A stretch of 64,000 bases of DNA, taken from assembly GCF_036567765.1 (NCBI RefSeq), contig NZ_DATCTU010000032.1, forward strand, positions 124,001 to 188,000, written 5' to 3'. Of the stretch, positions 35,684 through 43,978 are shown in pieces. Position numbers and translations under genes: made by a program. A model generated the notes under the pieces. It was not told the origin of the DNA. It did not search any database and saw only the letters and a program-made list of their open reading frames with translations. Each line of letters begins with the position of its first letter. Positions within the stretch are counted from its first letter, which is position 1. The DNA comes from Pseudobacteroides sp. GTDB lineage: Bacteria; Bacillota; Clostridia; Acetivibrionales; DSM-2933.

Positions 35684-36319
35684 ATGGCCAAAATAAAACT
35701 TGTTTGTTTTGATTTGGATGATACTCTAATTAGAGAAATCCATTCCGTTATGTTGCCATGCATTTTAAATGGAAAAGAAAAAGAACACTCATTAATACAA
35801 GAGCAAGAAGAAAAAGGCGTGATTGACTACATATCAGCAGATTACCTCAGAGCAGAGTTACTTTTAGGTCTTGAAGAAAGTAAAATTGCTAAATCTTTTT
35901 TGGAGATTGCAAAACCTTTAAAAAATATTAAAAGTGTAGTTGACGCATTACATAATCAAACTATTAAATGCATTGTCATTACAGTAGGGCCGAAGCAAGT
36001 AGCTAAAGTGGTTTGTGATATTTGGGGTTTTGATGGCTATTATGGTAGTGATTATGATGTGGTTCAAGGAGTGTTTAATGGAAAAATTATTAATTATATT
36101 AGAGCTGAACAAAAAGTTGCATGTTTACAAGACTTTTGTGCAAACAACAATATAAAACCCGAAGAGTGTATCGCTGTTGGTGACGGTTCAACAGATATTC
36201 CGATTTTTAAATATTGCGGACAATCTATTGCTATAAACAGTTCTCCAGAAGTCAAAAGGTGTGCAAAGTATGTAGTTGATACAAATGACTTAACAGACAT
36301 TCTCAAATACATAATATGA
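35684..36319 (+). CDS. HAD-family phosphatase (SerB-like)
   Basis: 211 residues. Motif I FDLDDTL carries the nucleophile Asp and the general acid Asp. Motif II is CIVITVGPKQVAKV. The acidic motif IV is VGDGSTDIPIF. The helical cap between motifs I and II places it in HAD subfamily I, near phosphoserine phosphatase-like enzymes. Substrate unknown. Confidence 0.85.
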   Translation: MAKIKLVCFDLDDTLIREIHSVMLPCILNGKEKEHSLIQEQEEKGVIDYISADYLRAELLLGLEESKIAKSFLEIAKPLKNIKSVVDALHNQTIKCIVITVGPKQVAKVVCDIWGFDGYYGSDYDVVQGVFNGKIINYIRAEQKVACLQDFCANNNIKPEECIAVGDGSTDIPIFKYCGQSIAINSSPEVKRCAKYVVDTNDLTDILKYII

Positions 36320-36583
36320 GCATAATTCAAAGTGTGAAAGAAAGCCCTTCTTTAAAGCAAATGATGCTGAAATCTTGAACGCAAGGAAAGCGGCATGTAA
36401 GAATGCATTAATCAAAGCTAAAGATTTAGTTCTAGGTCGGTTAATAATGAAATGGCTGATGAAGTACAACTTAAAGGCAATGAAAGAATTATATGTTTAA
36501 GATATAGAATTAAATTTGCTTTGGTTGCAAAAGGCTGATTTAAAGTAGCATAATTATTTTGTAAAAAGGGGTCGTTTAAACAA

Positions 36584-37751
36584 ATGGCAGAGATAGATGA
36601 GTTAATTAAATTACTGATTGAAAAAATGAAACAACCTATAACTAATATAAATGATGTTTCAAGAGATAAATCTGTCTTTCAAAAGCAGGAAATTATGAAC
36701 TTGGTAGGATATTGTAATAAGAACAGAGAAATTATTGATGTTGTACTTAATCAAATTTCTTCCGAGTTAAATAATATGCCGACATTTAACTGTTGTTTAT
36801 GCTCATTTATATGTGGAACTCTGGTTGAATGGGGTGGCAGACCATCCATTGCTTTTGAAAAAGTAATGAAAATCCTCAGTGCATGTATTCATAATGCATA
36901 TTCCTACTACATGCTATTAAACGAAAAACCGCCAGAAGATATTGCAAAATATAATTTTGATATATATCAAGGCTGGATGGGAATTGATTTTGTAATTCTT
37001 CCATCTATGACAATGCTTTGTAGGGATAGTAGTTTAAGGCATCTTTTAAGGAAAAAAGAAGGGGAGATGGAGATTAAGGTACAAGCGGAGGTACTAATGG
37101 ACAGAGTTCCTAATCTTTATTATATTTCCCGCATGTTTACATTATCTGATGATGTCAATATAATTTTGATTCATCCCCGTCTGAAAGTTGGTTTTGAAGT
37201 TTATTTATCAGGGGTGCAAAATAATTTCCATTTTTTTACTCTCTTGCAGAATGAATTTAATGAAAAAAACTTATGGGGTCGCTTGGATATAAGTAATTAC
37301 AATAATCATTCTCATGCAATAAGAATTGCAAAAAATCAACAAGTAATGGTTGCAAATGAATCAATTACAGATGAAGCCGTGTTTGACTTATTTATTTGGA
37401 CGGCTATAAATGATAGAGGTATGATACCGAGTGAATTTCCACTGAATTCCTGGGTCCCAGGCGAATTACTCCCAAGGGACATTCCAGAGATAGGGGGAAC
37501 AAAAGTGGTTTTCTTTGAAACCAAAAGAATGGCAGGGAGAGAATGGGATGTGAACTTTTTTCAGTCATTTCATGAGGCCTTATTACCTGAAGTGAGTAGT
37601 GAGTATAGTAAGAGAACTTTCGTCAGAGGAAATTGAAAATTGGATTAAAAAAGTAATTCAATCATCTTTAGGTAATAAGACATCAACAGATTTGCTAAAA
37701 GAAAAGGATAAGCCTAAAGGCTTTTTTAGTAGACTATTTGGTAAGAGATGA
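36584..37751 (+). CDS. large unknown island protein with a 3' frameshift
   Basis: From ATG 36584 the frame encodes about 345 residues, including CCLCSFICGTLVEWGGRPSI and GWMGIDFVILPSMTMLCRD. It stops at 37636. A different frame continues with ELSSEEIENWIKKVIQSSL and ends GFFSRLFGKR at TGA 37749-37751. That basic, aromatic C-terminus is typical of a real protein end, so a frameshift near 37605-37620 is likely and the natural protein is about 385 residues. No family is recognised. AAAAGGGG precedes the start. Confidence 0.6.
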
Positions 37752-37804
37752 TGCATGATATATATTGCATTGAGTATTGAGGACTAATTTATCAGGTGCA
37801 AATT

Positions 37805-38215
37805 ATGGAAAAATTAATGGAAGTACTTAAGGCACACAATATTAATAAACATGGAGTTGTACTTTTGGGCCAAAACGAGGATTTAGATATATTAAGTAAA
37901 GATAAACTAAAACAGTATATCGGAGATAGTATTACGCTACGTTTAACAAATGGTGATGAATATATATTGGAAGTTGCTGGTATTGATAGGATATACCCAT
38001 GTTTTAGTCCTGAAAGTCCTCTAATAATTGGTATATGCGTAGGAAATGCAATTGATTCAGTTAGTGTTGAAAAAGGGGCAGTTGTTTATATTCCGAAAAA
38101 CAATCCTTTTGAATACTTACAATTTTTAGGTGAGGATTCTGCAATGGATGAATTAACAAAATATATATTTGACAATTATAATTACTTTTTGACTATTCAA
38201 GAAAATATGGCTTGA
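37805..38215 (+). CDS. unknown small island protein
   Basis: About 136 residues (ATG 37805; GTG 37796 also possible). Sequence includes KHGVVLLGQNEDLDILSKD, SITLRLTNGDEYILEVAGID and GAVVYIPKNNPFEYL, suggesting a small beta-barrel-like fold. It ends at TGA 38213-38215. The same frame stays open for 83 more codons encoding a zinc-ribbon protein (next entry). No family recognised. Confidence 0.55.
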   Translation: MEKLMEVLKAHNINKHGVVLLGQNEDLDILSKDKLKQYIGDSITLRLTNGDEYILEVAGIDRIYPCFSPESPLIIGICVGNAIDSVSVEKGAVVYIPKNNPFEYLQFLGEDSAMDELTKYIFDNYNYFLTIQENMA

Positions 38216-38464
38216 AGGTATTTTAAATATATAGATGAGGGACATAAGGATATAGCTGAAAGCTTTAGAAAAGATTATGAACTTAAACAAGATATTAATA
38301 TGTTAATTAATGCTGGAGAGGAAGAGTTTTATGCAATGGTTAAAAACCGCATATTAAGAGAACACTCGAAGGAGATTTACTTAAATTATTGCCCGAAATG
38401 TGGAAGTTTAGCAAGAACACCAAGAGCGAGGCAATGTTTAAAATGTAAGTATGATTGGCACTAG
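38207..38464 (+). pseudogene. zinc-ribbon protein with an in-frame TGA at codon 3
   Basis: ATG 38207 is followed by GCT and TGA, then an open frame of 83 codons. It encodes RYFKYIDEGHKDIAESF, MLINAGEEEFYAMVKNRIL and the zinc ribbon YCPKCGSLARTPRARQC.LC-type end (actual end CLKCKYDWH). Related small proteins begin with M-x-W-K/R-Y-F, so TGA stands where TGG (Trp) is expected. As written the protein cannot be made from this ATG. Confidence 0.5.
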
Positions 38465-38502
38465 AATAAAGAACTTATTGAGATATATGAGGTGAAACAA
38501 AA

Positions 38503-38699
38503 ATGGCTGATGTCAATGGAATTGAAGGTGAAAGAGCCTTTTTGATTGAGGGAGTGAAAATAGGATTCATTTTAGTAACGACAAGTTAAGATATGAAGGC
38601 AGGTTTGATTTATATGGAAAACCATCGGGTTTGTGTAAAGTCTATGATAGATGTGGTTCTTTAAAGTATGAAGGAATTTATAATGAATCATTTTTATAA
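38503..38699 (+). pseudogene. MORN-repeat protein remnant
   Basis: Two frames are needed. ATG 38503 opens a 28-codon frame. Another frame then encodes RIHFSNDKLRYEGRFDLYGK and GLCKVYDRCGSLKYEGIYNE to TAA 38699. The YEG.F...GK.G..KVYD..G...YEG.Y pattern is a MORN-type repeat, seen in many small accessory proteins. The reading frame is broken and no ribosome site supports a full start. Confidence 0.45.
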
Positions 38700-38735
38700 A
38701 TGCAATAAAGCATGAGTTTTAAAGAGGTTAATAAA

Positions 38736-39455
38736 ATGATGAATGATGAATTGAAATCATTAGCAAAAGAATATGTTGATAAAGTTGAGCATGTTTGTCT
38801 ACTTTTGCTTGAAGGTCTTAATTTAAAAACAAAATCTGATTTGTGGAAATATAGAAGGGCACATTATATACCTGAGATAAACTTAAATGATAATAAGTAT
38901 GAATTTCATGGAAGAGGATGTAGATTTTCAAGTAAAGATATGATTATTGATTGGGATTTTGGTTGCAGTTTTGGAAGTAGATGGTGTGGGATAAATCCAG
39001 GGTTATTTTCTTATTATATAAAGGAAAATCATAAAGATTTGTTTGAATTGTATAGTTGGAGTAAAATTCAAAACGGATTTGAACAAGCAGTGATATCAGG
39101 TGAGATGGTGAAAAAGGCTGACCTTTATTTTTTTAAAATACCTATCACAGAAACTTTTGCATCGGATTTCCATAAAGAGTTTGATACATTAATTATTGAC
39201 GATTACAACTCACAATGGATAATAAAAAGAAATAAGATGGTAGATAGGTTCATTCGTAAAAGCAGAAGAATATTAAATCTCAATGGAGAAGGCACAGATG
39301 TTTATATTCTATCGTTTTTTCTAAATGACAGGAAGGTTTTTTCTATTCCTTATGGGGATGTTGGGTATCCCATTAAAGCAGTAACAATTATGGAAGCATT
39401 AATGCGAGAAAATAAAGAAGTATCGAAAAATGTAAAAAGGAGTAATTCATGTTAG
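38736..39455 (+). CDS. DUF6896-like protein, possible immunity protein
   Basis: About 239 residues; AAGAGG lies before ATG 38736. The first 140 residues resemble DUF6896: a leading helix, then KYEFHGRGCRFSSKDMIIDWDFGC, shown here as FHGRGC and DWDFG, followed by SRWCGINPGLFSYYI. The family is small, uncharacterised and often found among toxin-immunity genes. The C-terminal 100 residues are extra. It overlaps the ADP-ribosylglycohydrolase gene by seven bases, which implies co-translation. Confidence 0.6.
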   Translation: MMNDELKSLAKEYVDKVEHVCLLLLEGLNLKTKSDLWKYRRAHYIPEINLNDNKYEFHGRGCRFSSKDMIIDWDFGCSFGSRWCGINPGLFSYYIKENHKDLFELYSWSKIQNGFEQAVISGEMVKKADLYFFKIPITETFASDFHKEFDTLIIDDYNSQWIIKRNKMVDRFIRKSRRILNLNGEGTDVYILSFFLNDRKVFSIPYGDVGYPIKAVTIMEALMRENKEVSKNVKRSNSC

Positions 39456-40276
39456 GTGCAATTGTAGGGGATGTTATCGGTTCAACGTTTGAATGGCATA
39501 ATGTGAAATCAGTTGATTTTCAATTGTTCAGCAGTCAGTCCAGGTTTACTGATGACACAGTTATGACTATAGCTATAGCTGATGCCATCTTAAACAAAGA
39601 ACGGCATAAGAACTTTATAATTGATTCAATACAGTCAAAGAAAACATATGCTTATAAGCTCAGAGAGTACGGTAAAAAGTATCCTGATGCTGGGTATGGA
39701 CAAATGTTTAATGAGTGGCTCTCAAGCCAGGAATTGAAGCCGTATAAAAGTTATGGTAATGGCTCTGCAATGCGGGTTAGTCCTATTGGTTTTGTCTTTG
39801 ATTCATTAGAAGATGTCCTTAAAGAGGCTAAGAGAAGTGCAGTTGTAACGCATAATCACAGAGAAGGAATAAAGGGTGCTCAAGCTGTTGCCAGTGCAGT
39901 TTTCTTAGCCAGAACAGGCAGTGATAAAAAGCAAATAAAAGACTTTATTGAAAAGAAATTTAGATATAACCTTAGCCAGCGATTGGATGATATAAGACCA
40001 AATTATAGGTTTGATTCATCATGCCAAGGGTCGGTGCCACAAGCAATTATCGCTTTCCTTGAGTCAGAAAGTTTTGAAGACTCTATAAGAAAAGCTATTT
40101 CATTAGGTGGAGACAGTGATACAATAGCATGTATTGCAGGAGGCATTGCTCAAGCTTTCTATAAAGAAATGCCTGGCTTTATTGTAGATAGAGTAAGGCT
40201 TATTCTTGATTCAGGATTAAAAAGGATTTTGGATAAGTTTGATGAGCGTTTTAATGTTTCCTTGAGGTTGACTTAA
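39449..40276 (+). CDS. ADP-ribosylglycohydrolase (DraG/ARH family)
   Basis: 275 residues. The N-terminal metal motif is GAIVGDVIGSTFEW, with the FTDDTVMT acidic triad. The C-terminal metal motif is GGDSDTIACIAGGIAQAFY. These are all the residues needed to hold two Mg2+ ions and remove ADP-ribose from arginine or related acceptors. It overlaps the DUF6896-like gene by seven bases. An ADP-ribose-removing immunity or housekeeping role is plausible; no ADP-ribosyltransferase gene is in this window. Confidence 0.88.
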   Translation: MLGAIVGDVIGSTFEWHNVKSVDFQLFSSQSRFTDDTVMTIAIADAILNKERHKNFIIDSIQSKKTYAYKLREYGKKYPDAGYGQMFNEWLSSQELKPYKSYGNGSAMRVSPIGFVFDSLEDVLKEAKRSAVVTHNHREGIKGAQAVASAVFLARTGSDKKQIKDFIEKKFRYNLSQRLDDIRPNYRFDSSCQGSVPQAIIAFLESESFEDSIRKAISLGGDSDTIACIAGGIAQAFYKEMPGFIVDRVRLILDSGLKRILDKFDERFNVSLRLT

Positions 40277-40397
40277 TAGCATAGTGGCAAGTGAATAGGG
40301 TGCTAAATCCAATACTTAAAAGTAAATAATGTTTATAAGTGTTTATAAGCTAACCCTATTGAGCTTATGGCTTAATGAATAATTAATAGAGGTTTTC

Positions 40398-40824
40398 ATG
40401 CAGGAAGAGGAATGCGAAAGATGTGGTAACAAAAACAATAGAATGGCGATTATTACATATGGGGGCGTTGAGCAGGAGACTATATGCACTGGCTGCTTTA
40501 ATGAGGAGATGGCAGAACGCTATGAAATTCCATGCAGAGATGGATGATGACTAGAATAAGGCAGTTCAGAAGCTCTATAATAAGATTCAGAAAGGATTAT
40601 CTAGTAAATATATTGATGTAAAGACCTACGATGGACAGAAGGTTTACTCGATAGTTAAAGATGAAATCGTAGGAAGAATTGAATGGCATTCTAAAGGTGA
40701 TGAAACAGTGTTAATTATAGATGGAAAGCAGTATACAATACATGAGTTCGCTGAAATCTTAGGCTCTCGTGAGGGATTTAATTTTAAAATGCAAATATTT
40801 GACCCGACAGATGATATTGATTAA
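40398..40824 (+). pseudogene. broken zinc-ribbon protein gene
   Basis: ATG 40398 (AGAGG upstream) encodes 49 residues with a four-Cys ribbon: CERCGNKNN and CTGCFNEEM. It stops at 40547. From about 40571 another frame encodes AVQKLYNKIQKGLSSKYIDV, VKDEIVGRIEWHS and VLIIDGKQYTIHEFAEILG to TAA 40824. The two parts look like one protein of about 135 residues interrupted by at least a frameshift and a stop codon. Confidence 0.5.
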
Positions 40825-40920
40825 TGTATGCTATATTAAAGTGCAATGTAATCTTATAAGGTTCGGATAATAGGAAAGTTGGAAAGTAACAAAATGCAGA
40901 AGTTCTGAGGTGTTTATTAT

Positions 40921-41268
40921 ATGAAAATAATGTGGTGCTGGCGGTGTAAACAGACAGTCGGAATGCTGAATGAAGATGAATATAACAGGATTCATAGGAT
41001 ATACGGAGAATGTATGGAAAAAGCAAAACTATATCGAAAAAATACTGGAAGTTCGCTTGAAAAGACACCCTTAGATGACTTCTTCAAACCTGTTATTGAA
41101 GAATATGAGAAAATAACTGGATTTAAGGGCTTTCATCATAATGCAGTAATGCATCATAGGATTTCAATATATGGTCAGCCATGTAAATGTTGTGGAAAGC
41201 CGCTAAGGACACCAAGAGCGAAGATGTGTGCCGCATGTGGGGCTAAAGTAATAGAGGAAATGAATTAA
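40921..41268 (+). CDS. small two-zinc-ribbon protein
   Basis: 115 residues. CWRC and the later CKCCGKPLRTPRAKMCAACG form paired Cys knuckles. The middle is a helix with NRIHRIYGECMEKAKLYRK and the motif FHHNAVMHHRISIYG. The LRTPRAKMCAACG end is shared in style with the ribbon at 38207-38464 (LARTPRARQC), so the island holds more than one member of this ribbon type. Function unknown; such proteins are common in immunity-type gene clusters. It ends seven bases before the phosphatase-like gene. Confidence 0.7.
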   Translation: MKIMWCWRCKQTVGMLNEDEYNRIHRIYGECMEKAKLYRKNTGSSLEKTPLDDFFKPVIEEYEKITGFKGFHHNAVMHHRISIYGQPCKCCGKPLRTPRAKMCAACGAKVIEEMN

Positions 41269-41274
41269 GGGTAG

Positions 41275-41613
41275 GTGAAAAATATTAAGATACTATTTAT
41301 ATGTAGTAAGAATAAATGGAGAAGTCGTACAGCCGAGAAAGTATTTCATGGTTTTAATGGCTATGATGTGAGGTCGGCTGGAACAGAAGAAGGAGCTCGA
41401 GTAAAAGTTACAATTGGTCATATTGGATGGGCGGATATAATTTTCGTGATGGAAAAGAAACATGTCAGAAGACTGCGAGAAAAGTTTAATGAGAGTATAG
41501 ACGGAAAGAAAGTGACTAACCTCGATATTCCTGATGATTATATTTATATGGACGAACAATTGATTGAAATTTTAAAATCTAGGGTTTCACAATATATAGA
41601 CGTACCTGATTAA
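41275..41613 (+). CDS. low-molecular-weight protein tyrosine phosphatase-like protein
   Basis: 112 residues from GTG 41275, overlapping nothing but only six bases after the previous stop. The P-loop LFICSKNKWRSRTAE fits C-x5-R-S, and DIPDDYIYMDEQL holds acidic residues at the position of the general acid. It is shorter than LMW-PTP or arsenate reductase, as in the small DUF-type branch of this family. Substrate unknown. Confidence 0.75.
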   Translation: MKNIKILFICSKNKWRSRTAEKVFHGFNGYDVRSAGTEEGARVKVTIGHIGWADIIFVMEKKHVRRLREKFNESIDGKKVTNLDIPDDYIYMDEQLIEILKSRVSQYIDVPD

Positions 41614-41661
41614 TGGTCATGAGAACTTAAAAATAAACATTGTTACGTTAAAGGGTGAAAA

Positions 41662-41993
41662 ATGACAAGTAGAGAGCACTTTGAGATAGCTGAAAAGCAC
41701 TATTATGAATATGAAGAGACCCAAAATGAAGAACTTTTAGAGAAAGCACTTAAAAACTATAGTGAAGCAATTAAGTTGCAACCAGGTTTTGCAGACGCCT
41801 ATTATAAAAGAGCCTTGGTAAATGGTATATATATGAACAATTTGACAATCAATATAAAGATTTGAATATGGCTATACAAAAACTCTTAATAATCAATATA
41901 GAAGCTCACAGACCATATACACTGTTTTTACCACCAATAAAATACCAAAAATTACTATTAAAAAGACTGTTTTTAGCTGAAATTTTGCTATAA
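41662..41993 (+). pseudogene. TPR protein with a one-base frameshift
   Basis: From ATG 41662 a tetratricopeptide unit is clear: EHFEIAEKHYYEYEETQNEE and LKNYSEAIKLQPGFADAYYK. The frame then diverges and stops at 41865. Adding one A to the AAA at 41820-41822 gives ALVKWYIYEQFDNQYKDLNM and AIQKLL, the natural start of the next TPR helix pair. After about 41895 the sequence changes character to TAA 41993. So the gene carries a frameshift and probably an inserted or foreign 3' end. Confidence 0.6.
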
Positions 41994-42302
41994 AATAGAG
42001 TCCTAAAACACTTAAAATTTTTGCCAAATTGTAAGCGATTTTTTGCCATGTTTTGTGCTCCGCTACACCATACGTTGGATTTGCTCAAACAAAAGATTTA
42101 TTTGACAAGAAGATAAGTTATTCCATTATAGGAGATATTACTGATGATGAATCCGAAGTTTATTGTAAGTATGTTTATGGCAAATAGATGCCTGTTAAGA
42201 AGTTTTTATCAATGTAAGATGTATGGGAGAACATAATAAAGTGTAAGTGAAAATGTGTAGAGAATAGATATTATCCCATTTTTTGGGAGGGTCTTGTAAG
42301 AG
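41994..42302. other. non-coding or decayed DNA between TPR and HEAT genes
   Basis: The minus strand 42088-41906 has a 60-codon open frame that looks accidental. The + strand 42080-42186 holds a C-terminal scrap (KDLFDKKISYSIIGDITDD, then VYGK and stop) of an unidentified protein. GGGAGGG near 42285 is the ribosome site of the HEAT gene or close to it. No terminal inverted repeats of an insertion sequence were found. Confidence 0.35.
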
Positions 42303-42953
42303 ATGAGCATACTAAGTACCCAAATTGAATATGAGCTGAGTTTATTCTGGAAATGGGCAGGTATAAGTGAAAAGCAATATTCTGAACACAGTTGGTCAAA
42401 TGAATATGAAGAATGGGAATATCCTAATTGGGATACATTGATATGCCTATTCTTTACGGCTGTTAGTGCTCTAGCGTCTGGGAACTGCTCGGAGCTGTTG
42501 GTTAACTATTTGCTTACTGGAATGGCATTGGATAATGAGGGGGAAACAATCCTTGACGAGTGTGAAGCTAAGTTATCCGATAAAGATATAGAATTTTTGT
42601 TTGAAATAGGGGTAAAGCATTTGCCATCAGAAGCACGATGGCAGGTTGCAGAGTTGATAGGAAGAAAGGATGATAAAAGTTTTAAAAAATATTTACAGGA
42701 CTTATTAGATGATTCTAATAAGTATGTTCAAAGAAGAGCATTACTTTCATTAAGTAGATTAGATGCAGAAGAGGCACAGGAAATCGCTTTTAAGAGATTG
42801 AAGGATGAGGATGATTACATAAGATTAGTTTCAATTAGAATTTTAAAGGAACATAATTCGCAAAAGCTGAAGGAAGCGGTGTTAATATTGGTTAATGATA
42901 AATTCGAATATGTTCAAGATGAACTTAAAGAGATAGCTATTTTAGATTTATAG
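42303..42953 (+). CDS. HEAT-repeat protein
   Basis: 216 residues. The C-terminal half is a run of paired helices: HLPSEARWQVAELIGRKDD, SNKYVQRRALLSLSRLDAEE and DDYIRLVSIRILKEHN, spaced about 31-36 residues apart as in HEAT repeats. The N-terminal half is rich in Trp and acidic residues (FWKWAGI, EEWEYPNWDTL). HEAT proteins bind partners; similar short ones occur in immunity arrays. Start ATG 42303. Confidence 0.75.
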   Translation: MSILSTQIEYELSLFWKWAGISEKQYSEHSWSNEYEEWEYPNWDTLICLFFTAVSALASGNCSELLVNYLLTGMALDNEGETILDECEAKLSDKDIEFLFEIGVKHLPSEARWQVAELIGRKDDKSFKKYLQDLLDDSNKYVQRRALLSLSRLDAEEAQEIAFKRLKDEDDYIRLVSIRILKEHNSQKLKEAVLILVNDKFEYVQDELKEIAILDL

Positions 42954-43241
42954 TAGGAATAAAGTTTATCATGAGTCTTGGAGTAATTGTTGGGCTTTAT
43001 GCAATATAACACTTTCAATTATAGAAGAGAAAATAGTAGAATGGCATATGTGTGGGGTGGTTTGGGGAGGTTAACTATATAAAGTTGCTGAATTATTTTT
43101 ATGGTGGTTTAGCTCACCTTTTCAATAAATGCAGTAATAATGGTGTACTGCTTTTGCCCAATAAAACTCGTTGTTATGTGAGTGGAGTGTAACTTACAGT
43201 AAAGTACCCTGAATTTAATGGATTTTAGGGAGGGTAGATTA

Positions 43242-43838
43242 ATGAAAACAAAGTGGATACTTTTAGTCGGAATTTTAAGCCGGATTACTATAGCACTAGC
43301 ACTAGTTTATTATATGCTAATGATTATTTTTAACCCATATGATTTCTATGTTAATCCGGAAAGTGTAGTCCTACCAAAAGAGATTTATATTGTACTATTT
43401 TTTTCAAGCTTATCTCTATCAATTTTTTTCTCAATTTCGTATATTTTAGTAACAAAAATGTTAGTAAAAAGAGTAATAGCATTTCTGTTTGGGTTTTCCA
43501 ATTTTTTGCTATTGCCCTTTTATGAAGAAATAGTTTTTGATGGACAAAATTTTGGACAAATAGAAATATGGTTTATGATTCAAACTGTTGTTTTAGCAGT
43601 TTTTAGCTTATCATTCTTTTTCAATAATTATTCTAAAACTCTAACTAAAGTTGCATCAATAATAGCTTTCATATTACTTAATTTAGTCCTTTTGTTGGCA
43701 GTTGCTAACTACTTAGTTGGAGATTTAAACTTTTGGATAATCATGAGTAGAATAGCAGGCAATAGCTGGTTGGTATTGTTACTTGTAATAGTGTATAAGG
43801 TACAAGTGAATAAAGAAGCAGAGGGCAAAATATTTTAA
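43242..43838 (+). CDS. six-segment membrane protein of unknown function
   Basis: About 198 residues from ATG 43242 (GGGAGGG upstream). Hydrophobic segments lie near residues 5-25, 48-68, 75-95, 105-125, 135-155 and 165-190. No charged motif or known signature is visible. It closes the + strand island and converges with glmS. Confidence 0.65.
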   Translation: MKTKWILLVGILSRITIALALVYYMLMIIFNPYDFYVNPESVVLPKEIYIVLFFSSLSLSIFFSISYILVTKMLVKRVIAFLFGFSNFLLLPFYEEIVFDGQNFGQIEIWFMIQTVVLAVFSLSFFFNNYSKTLTKVASIIAFILLNLVLLLAVANYLVGDLNFWIIMSRIAGNSWLVLLLVIVYKVQVNKEAEGKIF

Positions 43839-43884
43839 TAGACTTATTTCATAGCGTATAAAACAAATTTGTAAATTATATGCT

Positions 43885-43918
43885 AAAAGTCAAAAGCCCA
43901 GATTGGGTTTTGACCTTT
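43885..43918. terminator. bidirectional terminator between the island and glmS
   Basis: AAAGTCAAAAGCCC pairs with GGGTTTTGACCTTT, with one bulged base on each side. It has A/T tracts on both flanks and lies between two convergent genes. Confidence 0.7.
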
Positions 43919-43978
43919 AGTATAATAAAAATTCCATTATATGACAACTACCGTTCCCACAAAATATCCAGTGAAAAA

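Noticed and set aside
41906..42088. Minus-strand 60-codon frame between the TPR and HEAT genes
   Set aside because: I considered a transposase remnant, but no conserved motif or terminal inverted repeat could be found.
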